From contig NW_022985076.1 in assembly GCF_010015585.1 (NCBI RefSeq), forward strand, positions 62,001-126,000: a stretch of 64,000 nt of DNA, in the 5' to 3' direction. Positions 1 through 13,356 of the stretch are shown piece after piece (positions within the stretch are counted from its first letter, which is position 1; the number at the start of each line of letters is the position of its first letter). Below the pieces are notes generated by a model. That model saw nothing but the letters and a program-made list of their open reading frames with translations. It did not search any database and was not told the DNA's origin. The DNA comes from Eremomyces bilateralis CBS 781.70. Lineage: Eukaryota > Ascomycota > Dothideomycetes > Eremomycetales > Eremomycetaceae. The position numbers and the translations under genes are program-made.

Positions 1-3000
1 GGCGTGGTGGTCCCCGAGTCGAACGGAGTCGAGCTAGGTCTAGCACTAGACTTGGGGCTTCCATGACCAGGCTGATGGAGAGAATTGCGACTGCTCTGGC
101 GACTGCTCTGGACGTTCAGTTCGCTGTAGATGCTGGTGAAGGAGGTGGCGCCGGATGCACGGTCGCGGCCGCGAAGCCATGGTGTCTTCGGATGAGCCAT
201 TTTTTCTAGCTGCTTATCGCTCTTCTGCTCCATTGTGGCGGACACTGCAGGTAGGATCTCAAGGTCCAAGGCTTCCCAGCGGGCTTTGCCAATCCAGAGC
301 ATCTGCTCGTGTTCGCGGAGATAGCGCGCCCCACTGAAGGATTTCTGGACGATGGTGCGTGCTTTCATGCCGAGGGCACGACGGTGGTCGCTCTTGTCAT
401 ACATGCGCTGAGTGATTCGCTTAACGTCCTCAGGGGTTGGTTCAAAGGGTAGGGCGGGGGCAGGTTCATTCGGGTTGTCATCGGCGAACTTGGACCACTC
501 TCCAAGCATGGCGAGGATGTTGACTTGTGCCCGAGCAAGTGAGTAGGGGTCGTTGGGGGCGACAACCTCGCTATATCGCTCGCCTGTGTCTGGGTCCGTC
601 AAGACTCGCAACGATGCACCGACATCTGTTGCGACAACAGGTGCACCGGTTAAAGCCGCTTCTCCGAGTGCCAAGGGAAGACCTTCAGACACTGAAGAGT
701 TGAGGAATAGCCACGTGGTTGCCAGCACCTTTGTGGGGTCCGCTGTTCCCCGCAGAGTGACTTGAGGTGCAAGTCCCTTGGTCGCGATCAACTCCTGGCA
801 TTCGGATGAATAGATGGGGGCTTTGTTCAAAGCGCCGTATATGTCAAGAACATAGTCATCGAAACCCCACTTGTTGATGATGATGTCGGCGGCCAGAAGC
901 GCGGTCTTGATATCTTTCGCAAGCCAAAGATGGCTTAGCATGGTTACCGTCGGTTTCTTGGTCGTGATCTCGGTGACCGGAGCAAACTTGTGCATGTCTG
1001 TGATCCCATTGACGACTGGGTCGATCTTGCGACGGAACTTGTTCCGATGTTCGATTCCACCTTGAGATGTTCCAATTTCAATTTCCCAGCCAGGATTGAA
1101 AGTGTCCGTGCAAGGTAAGATAACATCCGCGTGATGAAGGATGAGCATGGACGTAAGACGCATGAGACCAAGGAGAGAATTGCGAATGAATGGTGGTAGA
1201 GTGCAAAGAGCGGAAGACTGTGTAAAGTTAGAAGCACATCTTATGGATGGGCCGGAAAATCGCTCTTACCAAGTAGAGGTTTGTCTCCCGCCAGCTAATA
1301 GCATGGTCCCAAATTTGGAGAGTACAGTTACGCTTAATTTTACAAACAATCCCGTAAGACGCCGAAACACTATGATGCGATGCTTGGAAAATGGCCGGTA
1401 TCCGCTCCGGGATAGGTATCGAGAAAATGAAAAGATCTAAGGCACGGTTAGCACTTGACAGTAGCAGAAAAGTTTGCTCGGCTTACAACGGAACCATAAA
1501 TCCAAAGCCGAATCAAAATGACCGATCGTGGGGTATTCGGTGTCAAACCACTCTGATGGCGGTTTCGCGTTCGGGATGCTCTCGAGCCAGAGGTTGCGCC
1601 AGGCGTCTTTCACAATATCGCTTGTCCACACTTCCTTCCAGTGCCTGGAGTCCTGGAAGTAGGTATTGAGGTTTACCAAAGCCCGAGTCGCTTGTTTGAC
1701 ATGCGCTGGGGTGATCCGGACGGCTCTGGCACCTCTCACAAGAGCCGTCAATGTTGGAACGAAATTGCGCTTGATATCATCTCTGGTGGACTCAATTGTA
1801 AGCTGGTCAACTTCGCTGTCCAACTTGTTGAAGAACATTCCGTGAATAGGAGCCATAAAATCGAGACCCCACAAGGGAATGACCTTCAAAGACTCCACGT
1901 TTTCTTCAGTCTGGTGCTTCGGGAGACCGAAATCGTTGGCGGATTCCACAACCATATGCCATCGAATGGATTTAAGGTTGTTGATGAGGTCTCTTCGGCA
2001 GGCACTGACACCTCCACCTTCGTTAGGCCAGGTTCCCGTGTCTGATGCCACAACATGAAGAGTATCTTCGGTATCAGGCTGTAGTGCCTTTGTGCGGGTA
2101 TACACGACAGCATCGCCCCCCTGGCCGAAACTAAATAGGTCTCCCATTCGGATAGCAAGCGGAGTCCAGGCACTGATATCGTTGGTCAGCTCGGCGCTGG
2201 CAGTGACTGTGTCCGCATTGAGCGCTAAATAGTCTTCAGCTTTGACTAGAGCTCCCCGATCACGCTTTCTCCAATACGGCCGCAGAATGGGGTCATCGCG
2301 AAGAAGCTGTTCGTCAAGCCAGCGAACAACCACGCCATCTATTTCTACACTTGCTTTCCAAGACTTCCAAAGCTGGGAGCGCATTGCCGAGGTTGAGACG
2401 GGATGCCGTTGGACATTCATACGGAATAGTCTGTGGAAGAAACCGTAATGGAGGGATGTGAACTGTCCAAGCGGGTTGTCCGAGATGAAGGTGCACCTGG
2501 TTGGCTTCTTCAGCAACCGGAGCCAGTCGAAGCGAATCATGTCAGGCGTATCGACCTGCTGACCATTGAGTTTGGTCATGATTGTGGGATGGTACTGATG
2601 ATTGTATATCCAGATGCACTCATATACGTCTGAACCTTGCACAAATGTTGCTTCACGGACCCGGGAATGAGGAATCCACCGATCCGTCTTATGGGGATGT
2701 CGGATCGGGGGTGCCGCCCAACTGACGTTGACGGAGAGATGTGGAAGGATAAACTCTGCGCGAAGGAGTTTGTCGGTGAACTTGGCATTCTTCCGGTAGT
2801 GGTACTTGAAACGGACCAAGTTATTGCTGGACAGCATGTAGCTACCAGATGTGAGGAATCCCTTGTTGTTATATTGAACGACCGAAGATTCGTCGCTGCC
2901 GCGAACACAGATGCGGCAAAGGGGTATTTTAGAGTGCCCCTGCTTGGTGAGTTTGCCAGGATTCGCGTGCGACTTGGTGGCATACTCGTACACGAACTCG

Positions 3001-6000
3001 TTGACGCATTCGCCATTTTCGAACTCCTGCCGGGAGAGCAGTTTGGTGTCCTTTGCATACTTTCCAATGCTAACGACCTTGGACTTCCCGGGTTCAGATG
3101 TGTGAGATCCGTCGTACTGATACAGCTCGAAACCACCCTTGCTATCTTTGTGGATAAAGCCGGTGAAGGTTTTGTTGTTACTCCTCACAGTGAGCCGCTT
3201 GCTCTTCAGCGTCAGCATGGTGCCCTTGATGTCGTGCCAAAGAACCACGAGGTCCTCGCGGTCATGGAGCAGGTAGAATGGAAGAACGAATCTTTGGATA
3301 GCCCTAGAATATTGCCAGAAACTTGTCAGAAACCAGACAGCTGGTTTGGAGAATACTGGAAATACACCCTGAAGGGTACAATCCAGCTCTCGCTGATATT
3401 CCAAGTCGGCCATTGGTGCAATGACGAAGAATTTGATGCAGGTTCCCAGCACACGGAAAATGAAGGCAATCGGCTTGCGTAGATTTGAGAGGGCCCGTGA
3501 GAGGAATGGCTTCTCCAGATCGCCGGTAGGTCCGATGAATTGAATGTCCGGTGCTTGTTGATAGACTTTCTTCCCATTATGAATGGGACCCGCCCGCTTG
3601 AAGTAGTTGTAGTTGCTCACAGCGAGAATGGCGCCTAGGTCATATCGGGCCAACCGAGTGTTGAGCAGGCAGCTTTCTTCGGCATCCGTATTCGATTGTA
3701 ACCAAAGGATCTCTGCGGCAGAAAATGAGCCAAAGTCACCCATGCATCGGTTTAACAGCGCGCGACGGATGTCGAGCGGAAGGAGGTCCCAAGCAGTCTC
3801 GATTTGCAACCCCAAGCAAAGGTTACGGAGCAAGGTTTTTCTTGACACGTTCGCAAGAGCCGCAACCTCTCCAGTAGAGGTGTCTGTTGAAAGAGACCTC
3901 TTCAAGCTCTCCGTGATATGGCTTTCACTATTGAGTTTGCATACCAGAAGTGACTCCAGAATGGTCGCATACTCGTGACGAAGACCAAAATATGACACGC
4001 CACCGACATGCAGGAGCATTTCGACGATAGCTCGACAATTGCTAGTGATATTCGGCTGCCGCCCTGAAGTTGGGCCCCCATCTGATGATACGATAAGATG
4101 GAGGCGTCCCTCATGGAATGCGCTAATTGCACTGATCTCGCATCCCTGAGGCAGGACTGACTTCATCTGGGCAAGCTCGATGACAATATCTCCATCTCTC
4201 CACTTCTTGACAATGATCTCGACGATTTCAGGTCCAGTGGGGAATGCTTCAAGACAAGTACTCGAAAGAGATTCTTGGTTGCAAGATAGGAGTAGAGTTT
4301 GAATCTCGACGCCCGGGTGCCCGTCCGCTTTGATCTTGAATCGGGATTTCGACGGTGAGTCCATGACCATCTCGTAGAATGCCTCTAGCTCCGTTTGACT
4401 CCATTGCTGGTCGACGCCAGGATCTCGATATGCATGGAACACAAAATCTCTCCTTCTCTTTGATGAACTTCGTCTCTTTGGGAGGCCGATCTTTGCCGTA
4501 TATATGGATGTAATAGCAGCAACCCATGTTGCAAAAGCCAAGGAGATAACCGGGGTATACACAAAACTGCTTTTGAAATGTCGCAGCAGGCAGCCAGCCG
4601 GGAGACCAAGGAGAGTCGCTGTGAATAAGGGCATGACTGCATGTGGGCCGGAAAAGATTTTGTTGTACTGATACCATAGCAGGCCGCTGTATGCACCGGT
4701 ATAAGCGAGGAACATGACGACGGCCTCGTAACCATTTTCACTCGCAAAAATCCATACAAGTGCCGAGCATAGTGCAAGTGTCCATACGTGGACTCCGAGG
4801 AACTTGCCCAGGGTGCTCCAATACAGCTTTCGCTTGACTCTAGCATCTCGGGTTTTCGCGTCGTGGATCATCTCTGGAGAACTGATAGACAGGGGAATTG
4901 TTTCTTGGGACTGCTGATGAAGGTGCTGTGCCTTGTAGTCTAATAAGACGGCACCAATTAGATAATAGGCCAGACCGAAACCAGTTGCAACACTGAAGGC
5001 ATCATTCGAGCCAATTAATCCAAGACCAACAACCGGTCCGCCGAAGAACAGTTCGATCCACCGATCGAGTAGGGCAACTATGAAGTATAAAACGCCGCAA
5101 CCGATCTCGTCCCCCGAGTTTCGCCAGTGGAGGAAGGAGTTGTGCAAGCGGATTGCTTTCTGGTTCTGTTGGAGACTGTCAAAGGCGACCCGCACTTCGA
5201 TATTCCAAGTGGAGCTATAAGGTCGCGGTCTCTTGACACTTGTTAAGCGGCAGTACCAGTTCAGTAAAAACACGGTCGCTTCCCAAGATTGCGCTAATTC
5301 TCGGACCAGGTTATCAGCACTTGATTTCCGCCAGAATCCTCTACGTCGCTCCCTCTCGACTGCGTCGTTGAGATTCTGGCGGGACAGGTTCATCGCAGCG
5401 GGAGCAGTGAGTCCATGGAAAACCTTGTCGTTCCCATTTGCTCGGTTATCGATATACCACTTCTTCACGGTTGCGTCATCGACGGTCTTGACCTTTGAGC
5501 ACCAAGTGACCCACTGAGCGACTACTCTGCGAAGCCCAATGAATAGTAGAGAGATGAAAAAGAAGAGAAGGAGTATGTAGATCAGGGTGTTGTACTGCGA
5601 GACAAAACTTGTAACGATCGGTGCAATCATCAGAGTCGGAAGGATGGTGATGATAACAATGCGACCATTCAAGAAGGATGATCCTGGAAACTGATAGATC
5701 GAAAGAGCAGCAAGGACGGTGAGATAAGCTGTTAGGATGAGGAGGTAGCAGAAGAAAATGACTCCTGCCTTAAAGTTCTCAAGGATACCGATGATGATCA
5801 GTCCAATCACACCACCCAGGATGGTGATCGACAGCCCTCCAACAAGTCTTGTTAGAACAAACATATTGGCTGCCGAGAAAGCCATGGAGATGAGGTAGTA
5901 TGTCCCTCCCATAGCAATCCATGTTCCGATTGCACCAGAGAGGAGGAGAGATACCAAGAGAGCGAGTGTCGCGTTCTCCTTCTCGTCTTGCTGCATATAC

Positions 6001-8864
6001 TTGCTCAGGTACAGACCGCGTCCGGTGGTTGTAAGGAGGATGATATCAACAAGAGCGGGGATAGCAAATACGCTAAGGAAAGTGAATCGTTGATATCCCG
6101 GAAGTGTCTCATGCACCTGGTCCTTGTCGATATCCGACTCAGCCGCAGCATAGACTGTTGCAAAACTCGGGGCATTGTCGACTTGAACAGGCGGCTGGTT
6201 TTCAGGAAGCATATAGTGTGCTCGATGCTTCTCTGATAAGAGCTTGCCCATCTCATTCGGTGTGATATCGAAATAGGCGTCGCATCGTGAGCCAAGGGCA
6301 AACAGCTCGGCAAAAGCAGCACTTTGGTCCGAGAACTCGTTGAAGAGCGGATTGCGATCGGACACTTCAATGAAAACTTCATCGAAGGCGAATTTCCGAG
6401 CCACGCAGAAGATCGAAAATGCTACTATATCCGCATAGCAATCAATGCTTCCCAGCTCTTGACCTTTGGTGGGACCGAGGAGACTTGATAGCGTATTTGT
6501 GAAGATGTTCAGGCAATCATAGCGGCGGTGTTTCAGCGCAAATTGGAAGGCAACGTCAACTTCTTCGAAAATTTGGATGCATGTCGGTAGATCCAAATGC
6601 ACGCAGCCATGTTGTTTGTACCAAGAAACCCTAGCAGAAACCAAGGCAGGAACCTGGATGGTACCTTTGAGATAGTCCACGTTTCCCAGCTCTTTCAGTT
6701 GCTTGTAAGATGGAATGTCCAGCAAGATCTCCTCGCAAGTTCGGTAAATGGCAGATAGTAAATGGCAGTCGAGGTTAGAGTATGAAAACTTCAAGTGCTG
6801 TAGGAATAGCAGGATATCTGCGGGAGTGAGGATACGAAGGTCCTGTAGGAGTCGGGGAGGGAGTGGTTCTCGGCTGGATGGCGCCACATACTCGTGCAAG
6901 GAGGCTTCGGTGAGGAAGCAGTTATACCGAAGGACATTCTTACTACTCAGGTACGTATGTACCACGGTCGACAGTAGATCCGGAGCATTGTTGGATACGT
7001 AGATAACGAGACCTCCGCTCCTTCGATCGTCCTCATACACCGCCCAGAATTGGGCCTCTGTGTCGGCACCAACTTGAAATCCGGAATTCAAACCGCGGAA
7101 TATCTGCACCGGGTCGCCTGTAGGATCGGAATCTGACGCCTTGCTTAAGCCATCGGATAAGTCGCGGATGAAACGTCGAACCGATGGCGAGAGCTTTGAA
7201 GAAGGTTCTGATGCTAAGAAAGCATTGAGGCGTTCGCCAAGGCTGACAACATCATCAGCACCGACGCGATCCAACAACTCCAATCGCTGAAGACGCGTTT
7301 GGGATTTCACAATCTTTTTGAAATCTTCTTTTGTCACGTCGATCCCAAGCGGGAAGCATCCGAATGATGTGAAGTCGGCTCCGAGATGAGAAACAGACAA
7401 TGCGTTGATCGGGCTTTGTTCCATTCGAGCAACCCATTCCAACGCTTTCTGTTGGTCGAGCAGGGCCGTTCGCTCCGTCTCGTCAGAGACTATTCCGCGC
7501 CAATCGATCTCTGGCTCTTCGTTCTGACTTTGGAGTGTGATTGTTGTGATAGTTGACATGGCATCGGATTGACTTCCTGATCTCAGAGCCGAGACGATGC
7601 TCTGCAAAGATGGTACCAGTTCTAACATCTCTCGATAATCGGCAGCGTGAGAAACGGCTCTTGAAGATAACTACCACAGTTAGAACACCTCAATACAGTT
7701 ATCAAGGAGACTTACCAGGCGGGTATTCCTATACGTCTCATGATACTCCATGACCTTTTGCTCCTTGAGCCATCTGAACGCGCCTAGGGGTTCATCAACG
7801 CGCACGTTTTGAGACGCATCAACCAGCGCCATGGCAGGATTGGTCCAGACCACGGCGTCATGATAACTGCACCAACCGAAACTTCGGCGCAATACGGCTA
7901 AGGACATCTCAGCCTGGTCGTCCACTGTCTCCCACATCATGACCGTGAAGTCCCTAAGACAGGACTGCGAGACGAATGCCTTTACCGTGGATGCCATCTT
8001 GCCCATGGCAAAATAGTCTCTGGACTCTCCGTCCGCAAGAACGGTCGCATTGCGCACTACGACGCCATCGAAGGGACTGAGATCCAATTGCTGCACATCA
8101 TCTAGGAACTGTGGTGGAGCTACCTCGAGGTACACCTCCAGACCCAGGTCGCCGAAGAACTGTGCTAGGCCCATAAGCAACGGGAATAGCACGGTATCTT
8201 CCCATCCTGCCAATAAGATGCCGCTGAAAGGCGATTCCTCGCCAGGTTTCTTGATAGAAAAGCCGACAGCTTGGAGGAAGGACTTCACAAATTCCACGGA
8301 AACTCGGTTGCCGACTTTGAAACCCCCTTCCTTATCTGGCTCGGTGGTCATATGCTTTCGAAAATCGTATCTAGCGACAACGCGAGCAGCTCGTGGAATT
8401 CTAGATGTGCTGAGCGTATCTAGAACGCCCTTCTCGTATGGTTCCAGGATGATGAGATCGGATTGCGAAAGCACGCGTGTTTCATCTTCGCTCGGAGGGT
8501 TCGATATTGGCCCCAAATATACATCAAAAGTCGAAGGTTTTTTGAGTCGTCTCGTCGAATGTGCCCGGAGGCTTGGTTCTATTTTAAGAGACGATTGGAG
8601 AAAACGAGCGATTTCTTGAGGCAGCACTAGTGCTGAATTGCGGTTCTTGACTCCTGTCAGCAACTTCTAACCTTCAAATCCTGCTGTCACAGGCAAACTC
8701 ACTCGCAACGATTTTCGCAACTTGTCCAACGCGATGAGGAGGATGATTGCGGCGCCGATTAGGACACTAACTCCAATCACCGCAACCAGGACGGTCTGCC
8801 ACCAACTTTTCAGGACACTTCCATAGCGAAATGGCGTAATCGAACCGGTCTCAGGTATCGCCAT
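1..8864 (-). CDS. gtb3: Gtb3-type giant membrane glycosyltransferase (PelF-like GT4), 3' end cut by window edge
   Basis: Probable GAG polymerase/exporter at the plasma membrane. Exons: 8703-8864, 7716-8653 (upstream join uncertain), 1487-7670, 1270-1436 and 1217 to beyond base 1; introns 7671-7715, 1437-1486 and 1218-1269 have good GT/AG sites and closing phases. About 2,890 residues are visible and no stop is reached. Order: one N-terminal membrane segment (residues about 22-46); a soluble domain in exon 2; a soluble alpha-helical part; a block of many membrane segments (bases about 6100-4400); a beta-rich tyrosine/glycine part; then the GT4 domain with a GGGVSACRRD glycine loop, a DHAISWRE stretch and the EX7E signature SEGLPLALGE. 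The GT4 part resembles bacterial PelF (DUF3492 plus GT4). The tail is Ser/Arg-rich. The gene is divergent from agd3. Identity rests on the domain layout and cluster context. The first intron's phase does not close with the obvious GTGAGT donor. Confidence 0.88.
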
Positions 8865-11113
8865 ATCGTCCTGATGCTCTGAGCATCAAAGGTCAAAGCA
8901 ATACAACGGAGTACTTTGTCCTCTCGCGGACACTTTGGGCAATATTACGACTGGGTCAAGTGGACATTATACAACCACCCCACACAACGGCCATCCCAAA
9001 ACCCATCTCATTCCAGGAAAATCAAGAGCTCGAGATAACGAGAAACAGGGTAGCATGCGGAGGCGCTTCAAACCCGTGAAAGGTAATGACTATTATGGAA
9101 ACGATGAAGGGTCCAAATTGCAGCCCATGAAAATGATATTAAACACGTGCAGATTGTATGAGGAGAGGGAGAAGCCGAAAATACCGACTTCCGGATTTTG
9201 ATTCCAGGCTCTCACGGATGCAGTGATTCAATAGACTTCACGCAGTATTGAGTGAATGGAGAGTATTTTTTTCTTAAAAGCTGACTGCAGGATGAAGAAC
9301 TCTTTCTTTAGGGTTCAGGAGGCGACGGTAGGAAGCGAATGATGCGACAAGGACTAAATTCAAGAGATGAAAACTCCACCATCTTCATACGGTTCGTCTA
9401 GACCATGGCCACGATTCTCGCAGTGCCCGTCCGAAAAACGAGTTAGGGCCATTTTCACGGAACAATCGATATCTCTAGCAGGATGGGATTTCAGCTCCTA
9501 GGGTCATGGCGATGGCTCTCTCCTCATCCACGGCTTATGCAAGGCCCACACCTCGGGAACATTGTATGGGCCCTGTAACCATTGAACGAACAGAGACATT
9601 CGAATATTGAAAATGCCACCAGGATTAGCTGTGAAGACTCGAGTACGACGAACCATTTAGACGAGACATTGTTGGGCTGACTAGAAGTCTTGCACAGACC
9701 AGGACAAAGTAAGGCAATCAAGGGTCAAGTTAAAAGTTCATTACTGAGAGGTGGTACGGATAGTGCTGTGTCGTCAAAGCAATCGTCGAAACGAAGACTT
9801 GGCACAGTGTATGGTAGGTCTTGATCGGATCACAAGAATCGGGATGTTTTCCGCCACATTTATGCAGTATGGTAATTGGTACAGGGTATCGGCTGCACCC
9901 TTGATTACTGCTGATATATTACATCGAACACGAGATCGAGGGTTGTGCTCGGGATGTTGAAAAGGGCATCGGAATTTCAACCCGTGGGCACGCCTCCCCT
10001 GCCTTACCATTATTTTCAGAATTCTGATAACCTCTGCCTTGGCGATGTCCCCCTGCACTTCGTTCCGCCCCTTGTCGATCCCGCAATTGCGGCCGGACTG
10101 CTAAACCCCCCCATTCATCCATCACGAGCCGCGCTCAAGATTCATCATCGATTCTGATTCCTTGCCTTTCCCATCGATTACGTATCATATCCAGAATTTC
10201 CGTATCTTGTCTTGTATTTGAAACAATAGGCGCGGCTCCACCCATCTGGACACGTTATTTATCCGTACTTTCAGTGTTTTTTAGTTATTGTCAATCAATC
10301 TGTTGCATCAAACAGAGTACTCGGCCCTCACCAGGCACTACGCTCAAGCCCTCCCATATCTAAAGTTTCCCTTCTTGGATCCATAAATGCACGGTTGCCG
10401 CATTGGGACGCTTGCGCAATGGCTAGTACCTGGTCGAAAGTTTGGCTACAACATTTCTCGTCCTGAATCAACTCACCACAGCCTCCTTGAAGGTCGACTA
10501 CGGACTCTCGAGTCCATACCCCTCGCCAAATCCTGTGTAACATGTGGTACGAGTTTTCTGTGTCTGTTGACAATGCCAAACATAGCACTGCCCACTACGG
10601 AGTACGGAGTACATGACCACAGACTCCACATGTCATCATGGATTGATACACCTGCCCTTGACGGCTCGGCGTGTGACCATGCTTGGGTTTTCAATATTTG
10701 GCTTACATCAATCCATTTTAGAGGAAGACTTGTCCAGTTCATCCTATCAGCCCATCCGGTTTGTCTCCTGCACTTATTCTGACCTGGCAGTGTGGAGGTG
10801 CGAGAAGCGGAGATTGGACATTTGCTGCTTTTTCATACTTCTTCACTCGTTACCGACAGCCATCATCTTCATTGAGAGCCCGAGTCGTCGGCAGAGCAGT
10901 CCATCCACGGCTTCGCTAGCCAAAATTACCCTCGCTTGTGGCTGTATTGGGCGTCAGTTTGTTTTGGCGAGTTGGCACCTATCTCTGCGATTGCGAAGGC
11001 GACATTTAATTCTTAAAGTTCCTACCCTAGACATATTCATTTATTTTCTTATCATCAACTTTCTACGCGCCATCCAATTTGTTTAGATTGTCATTCGTTA
11101 TACCTTCCTCATC
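8865..11113. other. Divergent intergenic region between gtb3 and agd3 (2.25 kb)
   Basis: No coding region was recognised on either strand. The region must hold both promoters and leaders of the divergent gtb3 and agd3 genes. It contains a short TACGGAG heptamer tract (10596-10612). The last 100 bases before agd3 are pyrimidine-rich, as in fungal 5' leaders. Short open frames here have no recognisable motif. Confidence 0.6.
10596..10612. repeat. TACGGAG heptamer tract
   Basis: Two and a half tandem copies of a seven-base unit TACGGAG. The same or a near-identical unit recurs at about 34869 (reverse orientation, TTCCGTA) and on both flanks of the MITE at 47154 and 47442, so it is a dispersed short motif of this genome and not a local slip. 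Confidence 0.7.
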
Positions 11114-13356
11114 ATGTTGTTCAAGTTGATGCTGGCTTGGCTGGGTAGCATACTACTACTCGGCGCTGATGCAGCTATTAGCAATAAGGGGACAATTCTA
11201 GTGCTTGCCCGTGACCAAGGCAGTGCCAACTCGGCAACTCTAGGACTTCAAGGCTATGGAATTCCGTACCAAGTGGTACTCGTTCCCCAGACTGGTGTCG
11301 CTCTTCCTCAACTGAATAGCTCTGCTTCAGCTGGTAACTATGGTGGTATCCTTGTGGTGAGCGAAGTGAGCTATCAGTATAGCACTGGATTTACCAGTGC
11401 CTTGACAACCGCACAATGGCAGCAACTGTATGACTACCAGACCAATTATGGTGTCCGTATGGTCCGCATCGATGCATATCCTGGGCCGGATTTTGGTAAG
11501 CCATCCCATCTTTCAAGTCCAATCCAGCTTCCATGCCCAGAACATGCCCGTGCCCTTAGGAATAGAATGATACTTATCTCTAATCATTTGAAGCAATACT
11601 GACACATTGCTGAACAGGCACTACTACCGCCCTTCCTGGCGCTGGATGCTGTGATGCTGGAGTAGAACAACTCATATCATTCTCTGATCTCTCTGCCTTC
11701 CCTACCGCAAACCTCAAGAGTGGTGCGACTATGAGCACCCAGGGGCTGTGGCACTACCCTTCGACAATCACCAACTCTAGCATCGCAACGGAAATTGCCC
11801 GCTTTGCTCCTAGTGGTAGTTTTACCACAACGACCACAGCTGGTGAGCAGTCCACCATTCCATTATCAATATCATCAGTTAACACTCTCCTAGCTGTTAT
11901 TAACAAGATTGGAAATCGCCAGCAGATGGTCTTCTTCATTTCTTGGGCCTCTGATTGGGCTGTGGCATCCAACTTCCTGCAGCACGCATGGATTCACTGG
12001 ATGACCAGAGGTCTGTATGTCGGGTTCCGCAGAATCTACCTTGGGACTCAAGTGGATGACATGTTCTTGGAGAGCGACCTCTACCGTCCTGTTGGGGGTC
12101 TCTTCCGTCTCCGCGCTGGAGACATTGCCAACCATGTCACCTGGCAGACTCAGCTCAACAACAAGCTTCCTGCCGGCTCCAAATACTTCATGGAGATTGG
12201 TCATAACGGCAACGGAGATATCGAAGCGGCGGTCAATACCCCGGCCGGTGGCTCCATGTGCAACCCACCAGACGCGATCGAATATGACTCCCCACCAGAC
12301 ACGCCTTTGGAATTTCAGAAGCCGTTGGGCACTGGAACCAATATCTGGCCAACAACTCCAACAACATACCCGTGGTCATTGACTTGTGCTCGCCTTGATA
12401 CCCTTGAGAACTGGTTCCAGATCGCTAGCAACCGCGATGCCTTTGCCCATATGTCGCACACCTTCACTCACTACGAGTTGAATAACGCTACCTACTCGGA
12501 TGCTGCTAAGGAGATCCAGTTTAACAAAGCATGGATGCAGCAAATCGAACTATCATCCGGCAATAAGTTCAGCAGCAAGGGCCTTATCCCCCCAGCCATC
12601 ACTGGTTTGCACAATGGAGACGCCATCAAGGCATGGATGGACAATGGCATCACCTCCGTCGTCGGAGACAACACCCGCCCACCTCTACGACACGCCGTAA
12701 ACACTTTTTGGCCACGCCTAACCACCGTTGCTGACAATGGATACGCTGGGCTCTGGATCATCCCCCGTTGGGCGACCACAATATACTTCAACTGCGATTT
12801 ACCTGCTTGCACCCTTCAAGAGTGGATCGACACCTCCGGTGGCAGCGGTGGCTTCCAAAATCTAATCAATGATGCCCGCGCCACCAACACTCGTTATCTC
12901 CTCGGCCTTCGCCACGATCCCTACATGTTCCACCAGGCGAACTTGCGCCAGATCGACGTCCCCAACACGGACGTGAACGGCGTCTCCTCGAAGTTGTCCC
13001 TCATTCAAATTTGGGTTGAGGTGATCACACAGGAGTTGACCCGTCTGACCAGCTGGCCGGTTATCACCCTCAAGCATGATGACATCGCGACAGACTTCAT
13101 CAACCGCATGACTCGAGACAAGTGCAATCCGAACCTAATTTACAATTATTCCGCGGATGGTACCAAGATCGTGTCGGTGACGGTCAGTGCAAATGCAAAC
13201 AGCTGCGCTACTAAGATCCCGGTGACATTCCCTGGCAGTGTCATAAACACCAATGGCGGGATTTCGGAGCAGATTGGAAGCGACCCGTTGACTATTTGGA
13301 CTACTCTGAGTGGCTCGACCCAGACGTTTACTTTGACGACTCCGATCAAAGCCTAG
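11114..13356 (+). CDS. agd3: Agd3, secreted GAG (N-acetylgalactosamine) deacetylase
   Basis: Removes acetyl groups from GalNAc residues of GAG in the wall or extracellular space, giving the polymer positive charge. Exons 11114-11495 and 11618-13356; the 122-bp intron has GTAAGC and a GCTGAAC...CAG end, and the phases close (706 aa). A signal peptide spans roughly residues 1-20 (MLFKLMLAWLGSILLLGADA). The N-terminal part, up to about residue 270, would be the carbohydrate-binding/beta region known for Agd3. The catalytic part shows a metal-site aspartate stretch (TQVDDMFLESDLY) and the HxxxH motif in MSHTFTHYEL, as in CE18/CE4-like deacetylases. N-glycosylation sites are frequent. It is divergent from gtb3 and followed by ega3 on the same strand. 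Family call from motifs and locus; I see no breaks. Confidence 0.92.
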
